Source: a bacterium
Lineage (GTDB): Bacteria; Pseudomonadota; Alphaproteobacteria; Caulobacterales; Caulobacteraceae
Assembly (NCBI GenBank): GCA_030824495.1
Contig: JAVBXP010000059.1
Coordinates: 1-43,838 of the forward strand
Direction of reading: 5' to 3'
Length of the DNA: 43,838 bases
The notes under the pieces are model-generated. The model was not told the origin of the DNA. It saw only the letters and a list, made by a program, of their open reading frames with translations, and did not search any database. Below, piece by piece: positions 21,062 to 28,024 of the stretch (positions are counted from its first letter, which is position 1; every line of letters starts with the position of its first letter). The translations under genes were made by a program, and so were the position numbers.

Positions 21062-22135
21062 ATGAGCCTGATCATTGGCCAAGCCGCGCCTTGGTTCACC
21101 GCCCCGACCCCGTCCAATCCGCAATTCGCGTTCTCCAGCGTGGCTGGTCGATACGTGTTGTTGGCCTTCTTGCCGCGCGAGCCGGCGGCTCAAGCCGCCG
21201 CGGTGGCCCGGCTGGACGCCAGCCACGCGCTGTTCGATCAGACCAACCTGCTCGCCTTTTGCGTCATATGCGATCCGACGGCCTTCACGGAAGTTCGCGA
21301 CACGCCAGGCGTCCGCTGGTTCCTCGACGCCGACCGACAGATCAGCCGGGCCTATGGCGCCATCACCAACGAAGGCGTCGAAGAGCCAAGGTGGCTGATC
21401 CTTGATCCGACCCTGCGCGTTTTTGCGACCGGAAGCATGGCCGAGACGGACCGTATCTTTGGGACCTTGCATCAGTTGCCGCGCCCCGACGGGCACGCCG
21501 GCGTTCCCTTACACGCGCCCGTTCTCATCGTTCCGCGCGTGTTCGAGCCCGAGATGTGCCGGCGGCTGATCGACTTCTATGACCAGGCGGGCGGAAAGCC
21601 GTCCGGGGTCATGCGCGAGGTCGGAGGCAAGACCATCGGCGTGCTCGACGACTTCAAGCGGCGCAGCGACGCCACCATCGAGGACGTGACCTTTCGCGCC
21701 GAACTTCTGCAGCGGATCGAGAAGCGGCTCATCTCGCAGATCGTCCGATCGTTCCAATTCCAGCCATCCCGGATCGAGCGGTATCTCGTCGCCCGCTATG
21801 ACGGCGAAACCGGGGGATACTTTCGCCCACACCGCGACAACACCACATCGGCGACGGCCCACCGAAAATTCGCCTGCTCGATCAACCTCAACGCCGAGGA
21901 GTTCGAGGGCGGCGACCTGCGGTTCCCGGAATTCGGGTCCCGGACGTATCGGCCGCCCACCGGCGGGGCGGTGGTGTTCTCATGCTCGCTGCTGCACGAA
22001 GCGACGCCGGTGACGCGCGGCCAGCGCTACGCATTCCTGCCATTCTTCTATGACGAGGCCGGGGAGCAGATTCGCCAACGCAATCTGCACAAATTAGTCC
22101 TGCCAGACGAGGCGCCGACCCCTCCGGCCACCTAG
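21062..22135 (+). CDS. Redoxin-like domain fused to 2OG-Fe(II) dioxygenase
   Basis: 357 residues in two domains. Residues 1-150 have the thioredoxin-fold pattern of peroxiredoxins (GQAAPWFTAP, GRYVLLAFLP, PRWLILDPTLRVFA), but the position of the peroxidatic Cys after the FLP strand is PREPAAQAAA with no cysteine; the two cysteines at 67 and 70 are elsewhere. Residues 155-357 form a prolyl-4-hydroxylase-like dioxygenase: Fe ligands H257, D259 and H312, and the 2-oxoglutarate-binding R322. The dioxygenase half should be active and the redoxin half may only bind partners. The substrate is unknown. Divergent from the KdpD-like kinase across 212 bases. Confidence 0.9.
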   Translation: MSLIIGQAAPWFTAPTPSNPQFAFSSVAGRYVLLAFLPREPAAQAAAVARLDASHALFDQTNLLAFCVICDPTAFTEVRDTPGVRWFLDADRQISRAYGAITNEGVEEPRWLILDPTLRVFATGSMAETDRIFGTLHQLPRPDGHAGVPLHAPVLIVPRVFEPEMCRRLIDFYDQAGGKPSGVMREVGGKTIGVLDDFKRRSDATIEDVTFRAELLQRIEKRLISQIVRSFQFQPSRIERYLVARYDGETGGYFRPHRDNTTSATAHRKFACSINLNAEEFEGGDLRFPEFGSRTYRPPTGGAVVFSCSLLHEATPVTRGQRYAFLPFFYDEAGEQIRQRNLHKLVLPDEAPTPPAT

Positions 22136-22614
22136 CGACCGGCCGCCAGCGACCAGGCGAGTTGAGTGGGCTACTCGACATCAAGCAATTGTGGCGAATA
22201 CATCGCCACATCTAGGCCAGCCAATTGCTCAGCTTGACGCCAATACACTCGGCCACAGGTCATTTTCTAGTTTTTCCAATGATATGCCAATCAAAATGGC
22301 CGGGAGCGGAGGCTCGCTCACGTCTAGCCGCGCATGCAGATCGAGACCGACGAAAAATTGACGGTAGATTCTGTAGCTCCGTTACTCGGCTATTTAACCA
22401 AACTCGCCTCACAGGAGATTTTTGTCTGCTCTCCACGCGAAGTAAACTTCCGAAAACCTGGAAGGTCTTACTTATGCTCTTCTCGCAAAGTGCGGCCAGA
22501 ATCTGGCCAATCTGACAAGGTTGATATTTACTTACCAAGCGCCTTCGGGTATCGCTGTTATTGAAGGCGATCGCGCTCGGCGGGCGTCAGCAAACGAACT
22601 GAGGGGCTAACCCC
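22136..22614. other. 479-base intergenic region before the PEPxxWA-CTERM gene
   Basis: The stretch is less GC-rich than its neighbours. It holds a nested inverted repeat at 22184-22229 and must contain the promoter of the gene at 22615; a possible -35 TTGATA occurs near 22520 but no good -10 follows. Short frames of 96 and 76 codons (22225-22515, 22334-22564) have no ribosome site or recognisable product and I do not call them genes. Confidence 0.5.
22184..22229. repeat. Nested inverted repeat
   Basis: Outer arms AGCAATT (22184-22190) and AATTGCT (22223-22229) enclose inner arms GTGGCGA (22191-22197) and TCGCCAC (22203-22209) with loop ATACA; 13 unpaired bases lie on the 3' side. It begins 49 bases after the dioxygenase-fusion stop. 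There is no T-run, so a simple intrinsic terminator is doubtful. Confidence 0.55.
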
Positions 22615-23262
22615 ATGAATAAGTTCCTGAAGACGGCGGCGCTTGCTGCTGTCGCAAGCTTTGCAGTTTCCGGTTCGGCGAACGCCGCACTGAGCGCCTT
22701 TGGTTTCGAGGGCGGCTTGCCAGCCCCTCGCGCGCCGGATTCGGTGCTCTATAACTTCGACGTGCTCGGCGACCTGAGCATGATCGACCCGGGCTATAAT
22801 CCAGCCCTCGTCGTCATTCACGATCCGGGCTCGGACGGCGCCGGCGCTCAGAACCCGTTTTCGAATCCGGCAAACACCCCCTACCTGTCCGTCCTTGGCG
22901 GCGGCTCGGCGACGATCACCTTTGACAAGCTGATGAAGAGCATCAGCTTCGATTGGGGCTCCATCGACACGTACAACACGCTGACCATCACCCTGGCCGA
23001 CGGCACCACGCACCCCGTCATCGGCAACCCGGGTGGCGGCAATCAAACCAGCTCCTCCAACAATGGCCGCTACTATGCGGTCTGGGACGGCGCAAACGCG
23101 ATCAAGAGCGTCACTTTCGCCTCGAGTTCGAACTCCTTCGAAGTCGACGCCCTGAGCGGCTCAGCGGTTCCAGAACCGGCGACCTGGGCGATGATGATCA
23201 CTGGCTTCGGCCTTGCTGGCGCGGCGATCCGCCGTCGTCGGAATGTCCTCGCCGTCGCTTAA
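22615..23262 (+). CDS. Secreted PEPxxWA-CTERM sorting-domain protein
   Basis: 215 residues. An N-terminal signal peptide (MNKFLKTAALAAVASFAVSG, cleaved after a SANA-A site) precedes a beta-rich middle rich in Gly/Ser/Asn. The C-terminus has VPEPATWAMMITGFGLAG, a hydrophobic stretch, then IRRRRN: the PEP-CTERM tripartite sorting signal in its PEPxxWA variant. Such proteins are processed by an exosortase and usually tied to exopolysaccharide or surface matrix. No exosortase is in the window. The middle part has no known family that I recognise. A perfect terminator follows. The start follows GAGGGG. Confidence 0.9.
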   Translation: MNKFLKTAALAAVASFAVSGSANAALSAFGFEGGLPAPRAPDSVLYNFDVLGDLSMIDPGYNPALVVIHDPGSDGAGAQNPFSNPANTPYLSVLGGGSATITFDKLMKSISFDWGSIDTYNTLTITLADGTTHPVIGNPGGGNQTSSSNNGRYYAVWDGANAIKSVTFASSSNSFEVDALSGSAVPEPATWAMMITGFGLAGAAIRRRRNVLAVA

Positions 23263-23286
23263 GACGATTGAAGATCAAGACTGATC

Positions 23287-23320
23287 AGCCGGCGAGGCTC
23301 AGGCCTCGCCGGCTTTTCTT
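23287..23320 (+). terminator. Rho-independent terminator of the PEPxxWA-CTERM gene
   Basis: A perfect 12-base stem, AGCCGGCGAGGC (23287-23298) and GCCTCGCCGGCT (23303-23314), with the 4-base loop TCAG, followed by TTTCTTT. It starts 25 bases past the stop codon. Confidence 0.88.
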
Positions 23321-23389
23321 TGCCTGAACGCGGGGGCGCGAGGTCATGCGCTCACTGCGGCGCGAACTGACTGATTTTAATGAAAACTC

Positions 23390-23466
23390 TGGCGCACCCG
23401 ACACGATTCGAACGTGTGACCTTTGCCTTCGGAGGGCAACGCTCTATCCAGCTGAGCTACGGGTGC
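23390..23466 (-). tRNA. tRNA-Arg (anticodon CCG)
   Basis: A 77-base cloverleaf encoded with CCA. Acceptor GCACCCG/CGGGTGC, D-stem GCTC/GAGC, anticodon stem TTGCC/GGCAA with loop CTCCGAA, T-arm ACACG-TTCGAAT-CGTGT. The anticodon CCG (23430-23432 on the plus strand) reads CGG. Confidence 0.96.
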
Positions 23467-23515
23467 GTCTTCAGAGGTTGCGCTGTCTAACTGAAAGCGC
23501 GGAGAAACGGAAGGC

Positions 23516-24454
23516 TTAGGCGCCCGCCGTCGTCAAGGAAACGAACACGTCCTCCAAATCCGGGTCCTCGGTGGAGATGTCCTTGATGTGCAGACCCGTC
23601 GCGCGGACAGCCGCGAGCACCTGCTCCACGCTGGATTGGCCAGTCCGATAGGTGACCGAAAAGGCCCCGCCGGCCCGCGGGCGAGTTTCGAAGCCGGCCA
23701 GCAGCGGCGCCTCGGCCAAGGGCTCCTCAGGCGTGACCACCACATTGCGGGTGTCGAGGCGGCGCAGCAGGCTTGAGGTGGACTCGCAGGCCACCACCTC
23801 GCCGCGATTGACGATGGCGATCTGGTCGCAGAGCTCCTGGGCTTCTTCGAGATAGTGGGTGGTGAGCACGATGGTCACGCCTTTGCGGTTCAGCTCCAGC
23901 ACATAGGCCCAGAGCTGGCGGCGCAGCTCGACGTCCACCCCGGCTGTGGGCTCGTCGAGGATCAGCACCGGCGGATTGTGGACCATGGCCTTGGCGACCA
24001 TCAGCCGCCGCTTCATGCCGCCTGAAAGCTGACGCACATAGGCCTCAGCCTTGTCGCCCAGGCCGAGCGCATTGAGCAGTTCCATCGTCCGGCGCTCCTT
24101 GGCCGGCACGCCGTACATCCCGGCCTGGACCTCAAGCGACTCGCGCGGTGTGAAGAACGGGTCGGCGGAGATCTCCTGCGGAACCACGCCGATCGCCGCC
24201 CGGGCGTCGCGCGGCCGGACGTCGATGTCTCGGTCCCAGATCTTCACCGTGCCGCTGGTCTTCTTGGTCAGGCCGGCCAGGGTGTTGATGAAGGTCGACT
24301 TGCCGGCGCCATTGGGGCCCAGCAAACCGAAAATCGACCCGCGAGGAATCTTCAGATTCAACCCGCGCAAGGCGTGCATCTCCGGCGAGGTTTTGGTCGC
24401 CGGATAGATCTTGACCACGTCTTCGGCTTCGATGGCGAATTCGGGAAGGGTCAT
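23516..24454 (-). CDS. ABC-2 type transporter ATP-binding protein without adjacent permease
   Basis: 312 residues from MTLPEFAIEAEDVV. Walker A GPNGAGKS, signature [12 protein letters not shown], Walker [17 protein letters not shown] and the switch His in TTHYLEEAQEL are all present, so the ATPase should be active. It belongs to the same DrrA/NodI-like group as the ATPase at 4268-5194. No permease gene touches it: a tRNA lies downstream and an unrelated zinc-binding protein upstream. It either pairs with a permease encoded elsewhere or shares one. The frame extends to 24541, but the ATG at 24454 begins the conserved domain. Confidence 0.92.
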   Translation of the reverse strand: MTLPEFAIEAEDVVKIYPATKTSPEMHALRGLNLKIPRGSIFGLLGPNGAGKSTFINTLAGLTKKTSGTVKIWDRDIDVRPRDARAAIGVVPQEISADPFFTPRESLEVQAGMYGVPAKERRTMELLNALGLGDKAEAYVRQLSGGMKRRLMVAKAMVHNPPVLILDEPTAGVDVELRRQLWAYVLELNRKGVTIVLTTHYLEEAQELCDQIAIVNRGEVVACESTSSLLRRLDTRNVVVTPEEPLAEAPLLAGFETRPRAGGAFSVTYRTGQSSVEQVLAAVRATGLHIKDISTEDPDLEDVFVSLTTAGA

Positions 24455-24647
24455 GCGTCTCTTTGTACCAAGCGCGACCTCGCCAGGCGAAACCCCCGGC
24501 GGGAATTGCAGATAAAGGGGCTGGAACACCGTTTCGATCAATCGAAACGAACAGCGGACCAGGGGCGTGCATTGACGACGAAAGCCGTGGTCGCATACCT
24601 AGGCGCGCGCGGAGCATCCGCCAAGCTTCCGCCGCCGGAGAGTTCAA

Positions 24648-24950
24648 ATGGCCCGCAAAGCCCCCGTTCCTGATCAAGGCCGTTCGACCAAGCTGGAGCC
24701 GATGCCCGCCAAGGGCGCGCAGGCGTCGCATCTGCCAGCCTCGGAAGTGATCGTCGTACGGTCGGGCCGTGTCGCCTGCGACGGCGTCGGCGGCGCGCTC
24801 GGCCACCCGCGTGTCTGGCTGGAGATGGGCGAGGCTTCGTTCGTCGAATGCCCCTACTGCGATCGCCGCTTCGTCCTGCCAGAGGGCTCCGAGGGTCCCG
24901 AGGACGAGCGTCTCGCGCCGGGCGTCTATGAGGGCCCGCACGGGCACTAG
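24648..24950 (+). CDS. zf-CHCC zinc-finger domain protein, NDUFS6-like
   Basis: 100 residues. The C-terminal half carries the CHCC zinc-site pattern C44 (RVACDG), H53 (GHPRVWLE), C68 and C71 (ECPYC), as in the NDUFS6/zf-CHCC family, whose mitochondrial member is a complex I accessory subunit. Bacterial members are common in alphaproteobacteria. A complex I role here is inferred from the family, not from context. The first 30 residues are low in order and basic. Confidence 0.88.
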   Translation: MARKAPVPDQGRSTKLEPMPAKGAQASHLPASEVIVVRSGRVACDGVGGALGHPRVWLEMGEASFVECPYCDRRFVLPEGSEGPEDERLAPGVYEGPHGH

Positions 24951-25034
24951 CGCCAGGACGTCAACGGCCGTTTTCCGCCAGCACGTCACAGGGGCGCTAC
25001 CTATATCGTCTTGACCAGGAAACACCCTGTCAGA

Positions 25035-25040
25035 CGGAGG
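25035..25040 (+). promoter_or_regulatory. Ribosome binding site of the PEP-mutase family gene
   Basis: CGGAGG lies 6 bases before the ATG at 25047 and decides against the in-frame start at 25011. Confidence 0.7.
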
Positions 25041-25046
25041 CGCCCG

Positions 25047-25847
25047 ATGAGCCAGCAAGCCGACATATTCCGACGACTGCACGAGGGTCCCGAGATCCTC
25101 GTCTTGCCCAACGCCTGGGACGCCGCCAGCGCGGCGATGATGGAAGACGCCGGCGCGAAGGCCGTGGCCACCTCGTCGGCGGCGCTCGCCTGGGCGCACG
25201 GATATGCCGACGGCGACATATTGCCGATCCCAACCCTGCTCTCGGCCCTAGGCGAGATCAGCCGAGTGCTAAAGGTTCCGCTGACCGCCGACATTGAGGG
25301 CGGTTATTCCGACGACCTCGCTAAGCTCGGCGACACGATCAGGGGCGTCATCGACGCCGGCGCGGTCGGAATCAATTTCGAAGATGGCGGCCGCCCGCGC
25401 GACCTCCACGCCCGCAAGATCGAGACCGCGCGTGAAGTCGCCGCCAAGCGCGGCGTCCCGCTGTTCGTAAACGCGCGGATCGACGTCTATCTGCGCGGCC
25501 TGGCCGAGGGCGCTCCGGCGCTGGCCGAGACCCTGGAGCGGGCTGAACTCTACCGAGCGGCCGGCGCTGACGGGATCTTCGTGCCAGGTCCGACCGACGA
25601 GGCGCTGCTGGAAACCCTCGCGCGTGAAATCGCCCTGCCGCTGAATGTCATGGGCCGCGGAGGCATGGCGCCCGCCGCCAAGCTGCAGACTTTGGGCGTT
25701 CGCCGATTGAGCTCGGCGACTGCGCCGTTCCGGGCAGCCTACGGAGCGCTCGCGCGGGCCGTGGAGGCCTACCTAGCCAGTGGCGACGCAGCCGCCCTGG
25801 CGGATGCCGGCAAGGGCGCGCCAGACCTCAACAAACGGTTTGGCTGA
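25047..25847 (+). CDS. Isocitrate lyase/phosphoenolpyruvate mutase family protein
   Basis: 266 residues with the (beta/alpha)8 pattern of the superfamily. Active-site segments: PNAWDAASA, TADIEGGYSD, NFEDGG and NARIDVY. The isocitrate lyase catalytic motif with the conserved Cys (KKCGH) is absent, so it is not AceA. The closest general type is the 2-methylisocitrate lyase/oxaloacetase/PEP mutase group, and the exact reaction is not fixed. It is convergent with the MHYT kinase, with stops 6 bases apart. Confidence 0.88.
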   Translation: MSQQADIFRRLHEGPEILVLPNAWDAASAAMMEDAGAKAVATSSAALAWAHGYADGDILPIPTLLSALGEISRVLKVPLTADIEGGYSDDLAKLGDTIRGVIDAGAVGINFEDGGRPRDLHARKIETAREVAAKRGVPLFVNARIDVYLRGLAEGAPALAETLERAELYRAAGADGIFVPGPTDEALLETLAREIALPLNVMGRGGMAPAAKLQTLGVRRLSSATAPFRAAYGALARAVEAYLASGDAAALADAGKGAPDLNKRFG

Positions 25848-25853
25848 CGCAGC

Positions 25854-27881
25854 TCAGGCGGTCAGCGCGTCGCTCGCCTGGGCGCGCGCCGTGGCCTCCT
25901 GGATAGCGCTGACCAGCGCCCCGATACTGATGGGCTTTGTCAGATAGCCTTGGAAGCCGGACGACTGTCCGCGCGTCATCGTCTCGGCCAGCACATTGGC
26001 GGAAATCGCGATCACCGGAATCTGACGGGTGGCGGGGTTCGCTTCGAGCCGCGCCTTGACCTCGAAGCCGTCCATCCCGGGCAGGTTGATATCCAGCAGA
26101 ATGACGTCCGGCTTCAGACTCGCGGCCATTTCCAGCCCCTCGACTGGGTGCTCGGCGACGTGAAGCTCCAGACCGCCCAACGCCTCGGCGATATGCCGCA
26201 TAAGGCGGATGTTGGAGGCGTTGTCCTCGATATAGAGCACGCTGGCCTCGGGACCCGCGCCAAGCGGAACCTGAACGCCCTGCGACGGCGCCCGCACCTC
26301 GACCTGATCCGGCGTGGCCGAGGGCAGATCGACGGTGAAGGTCGAACCGACATTCTCGCGGCTCTCGACCCGCAAGACGCCGTTCATAGCCTCGACCAAG
26401 CGGCGGGTGAGGGCCAGGCCAAGGCCCGCCCCTTCGACGTCCAGTCCCTCGCGCCCGAGCCTCTCGAAGGGCTCGAACAGGTCGTGCATTCTGTGAGCGG
26501 GAATACCCAGGCCGCTGTCGATCACGCTGAGCAGCACCCGATCCCCGACGGGCCGTATCTCCACGCGCACAGACCCGCCCGGGCGATTGTACTTGATGGC
26601 GTTGGAGATGAGGTTCGACAGCACCTGCCTCAGCCGCAGGTGGTCGGCGCGGACGGCGACGGCCTCCTGGCTGGAGGCGATCACCAAGCCGATACCCGCC
26701 CGGTCCGCCGCCAGCTTGAAGCTGCCATACAGCCCCTGCGCCAAGTCCTGCGGATCGACGGCCTCGATCGAGATCGAAACCTTGCCGCTCTCGATCTTGG
26801 CGAAGTCCAAGACCTCCTCGATCAAGGCCAGCAGATGACGCCCCGCGGTTTGGATCTGCTCGATGGCCTCGGCCTGACGCGGGCTGAGCGTGTCGCCGCC
26901 GGGCATCTGCATGACCTCGGCGAAACCGATGACCGCATTGAGCGGCGTTCGCAGCTCGTGGCTCATATTGGCCAGGAAATCGGACTTGGCGCGATTGGCG
27001 GACTCGGCCCTGCGGCGCTGATCGTCCAAGGCGCCTAGAGCCGTGGTCAGGTCGATGGTGCGCGATTGGACCACGGCTTCCAGATCCTCGTTGATCGCGC
27101 GCAACCGTCCGGCCTCGGCCATCGCCCGCGCTTCCAGCCGGCGGTCCAGATAGGCGCACATCGACGCGATACCGAGGATCAGCGCCATACAGGCGACTAT
27201 CGTGGCCGCCAGCAACGAGCCGGAGACCAGCGAATGGTCAGCCTCTTCGGCCAGATCGGGGGCGACCACCATGACCGTGCCGGCCATGCCGACGAAGTGC
27301 ATGCCGCAGATCGCGACGGCCATCACCAGGGCGGCCATCGCCCGCTGCCTCGCGGTGCGCAGGGTGACCGCAAGCCACAACGCGGTCGTGGAGGCCCCCA
27401 GCGCGATCAACACTGAGAGGCCAAAAAGCAGGGGCCGGTAGTAGATGTCTCCCGGTCCGCGCAGGGCGCTCATGCCCATGTAGTGCATGACGCAAACCGC
27501 CAACCCGACCAGGATCCCGCCGCCGACAATTCGTCGCGGGCTCGCCCTCTCGGCCACCTGCAATCCGGCGGCGACGCCGACGACGGCGATGACCCCGGAG
27601 ATGATGGTCAACCCCGCATCGTACTGCACCGTGAACGGCGTCCGGTAAGCCAGCATGCCGATGAAGTGCATCGACCAGACGCCGCCGCCCAGCACGAGCG
27701 CAGCGCCGAAATGCCAGAAGCGGCGGGAGGAAGGGGGGGCGGTGCGCAGCCGCTCGGCCATGTCGAGGGCCGTGAACGAGGCCACCACCGCAATCAGGTA
27801 TGACAGCACGACAAGGGCGGCGTCATGATGCGTCGGGACGCCCGTGGCCGAAGTGCTGAAACAGAGCCCCAGTATCTGCAT
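25854..27881 (-). CDS. MHYT-domain hybrid sensor histidine kinase
   Basis: 675 residues. Seven hydrophobic segments (about 20-245) carry three MHYT-type motifs: MHFIGM (71), MHYMGM (132) and MHFVGM (194), proposed to bind copper and sense O2, CO or NO. A coiled region follows, then HisKA with H308 (NMSHELRTPLNAVIGF), HATPase boxes (SNLISNAIKYN, GAGLGLAL) and a C-terminal receiver (about 555-665) with phosphoacceptor Asp in LLDINLPG and Lys in LTKPIS. No partner regulator is adjacent. The start at 27881 (MQILGLCFST) is preferred over GTG at 27917. Divergent from polA. Confidence 0.9.
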   Translation of the reverse strand: MQILGLCFSTSATGVPTHHDAALVVLSYLIAVVASFTALDMAERLRTAPPSSRRFWHFGAALVLGGGVWSMHFIGMLAYRTPFTVQYDAGLTIISGVIAVVGVAAGLQVAERASPRRIVGGGILVGLAVCVMHYMGMSALRGPGDIYYRPLLFGLSVLIALGASTTALWLAVTLRTARQRAMAALVMAVAICGMHFVGMAGTVMVVAPDLAEEADHSLVSGSLLAATIVACMALILGIASMCAYLDRRLEARAMAEAGRLRAINEDLEAVVQSRTIDLTTALGALDDQRRRAESANRAKSDFLANMSHELRTPLNAVIGFAEVMQMPGGDTLSPRQAEAIEQIQTAGRHLLALIEEVLDFAKIESGKVSISIEAVDPQDLAQGLYGSFKLAADRAGIGLVIASSQEAVAVRADHLRLRQVLSNLISNAIKYNRPGGSVRVEIRPVGDRVLLSVIDSGLGIPAHRMHDLFEPFERLGREGLDVEGAGLGLALTRRLVEAMNGVLRVESRENVGSTFTVDLPSATPDQVEVRAPSQGVQVPLGAGPEASVLYIEDNASNIRLMRHIAEALGGLELHVAEHPVEGLEMAASLKPDVILLDINLPGMDGFEVKARLEANPATRQIPVIAISANVLAETMTRGQSSGFQGYLTKPISIGALVSAIQEATARAQASDALTA

Positions 27882-28024
27882 GACCCGCTCACCCCCCGGG
27901 AGCCCGCCACCAACCACGTCTCATGGTTGTTTAGAAATACAACCTGTCGCATAGGAAGTAAGCGTAGCCTTAACGTCGCGAACGGGAGGGTGACCAAAGG
28001 CCATCTGGTCCCTATCTTCCCGGC

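Noticed and set aside
22225..22564. Small open frames in the 22.1-22.6 kb gap (96 and 76 codons)
   Set aside because: No ribosome site, no domain, and the frames cross regions that look like leader or regulatory DNA.
24132..25199. 355-codon minus-strand frame across the ABC ATPase start and the zf-CHCC gene
   Set aside because: It runs out of frame through the ATPase gene and antisense to the zf-CHCC gene; no domain.
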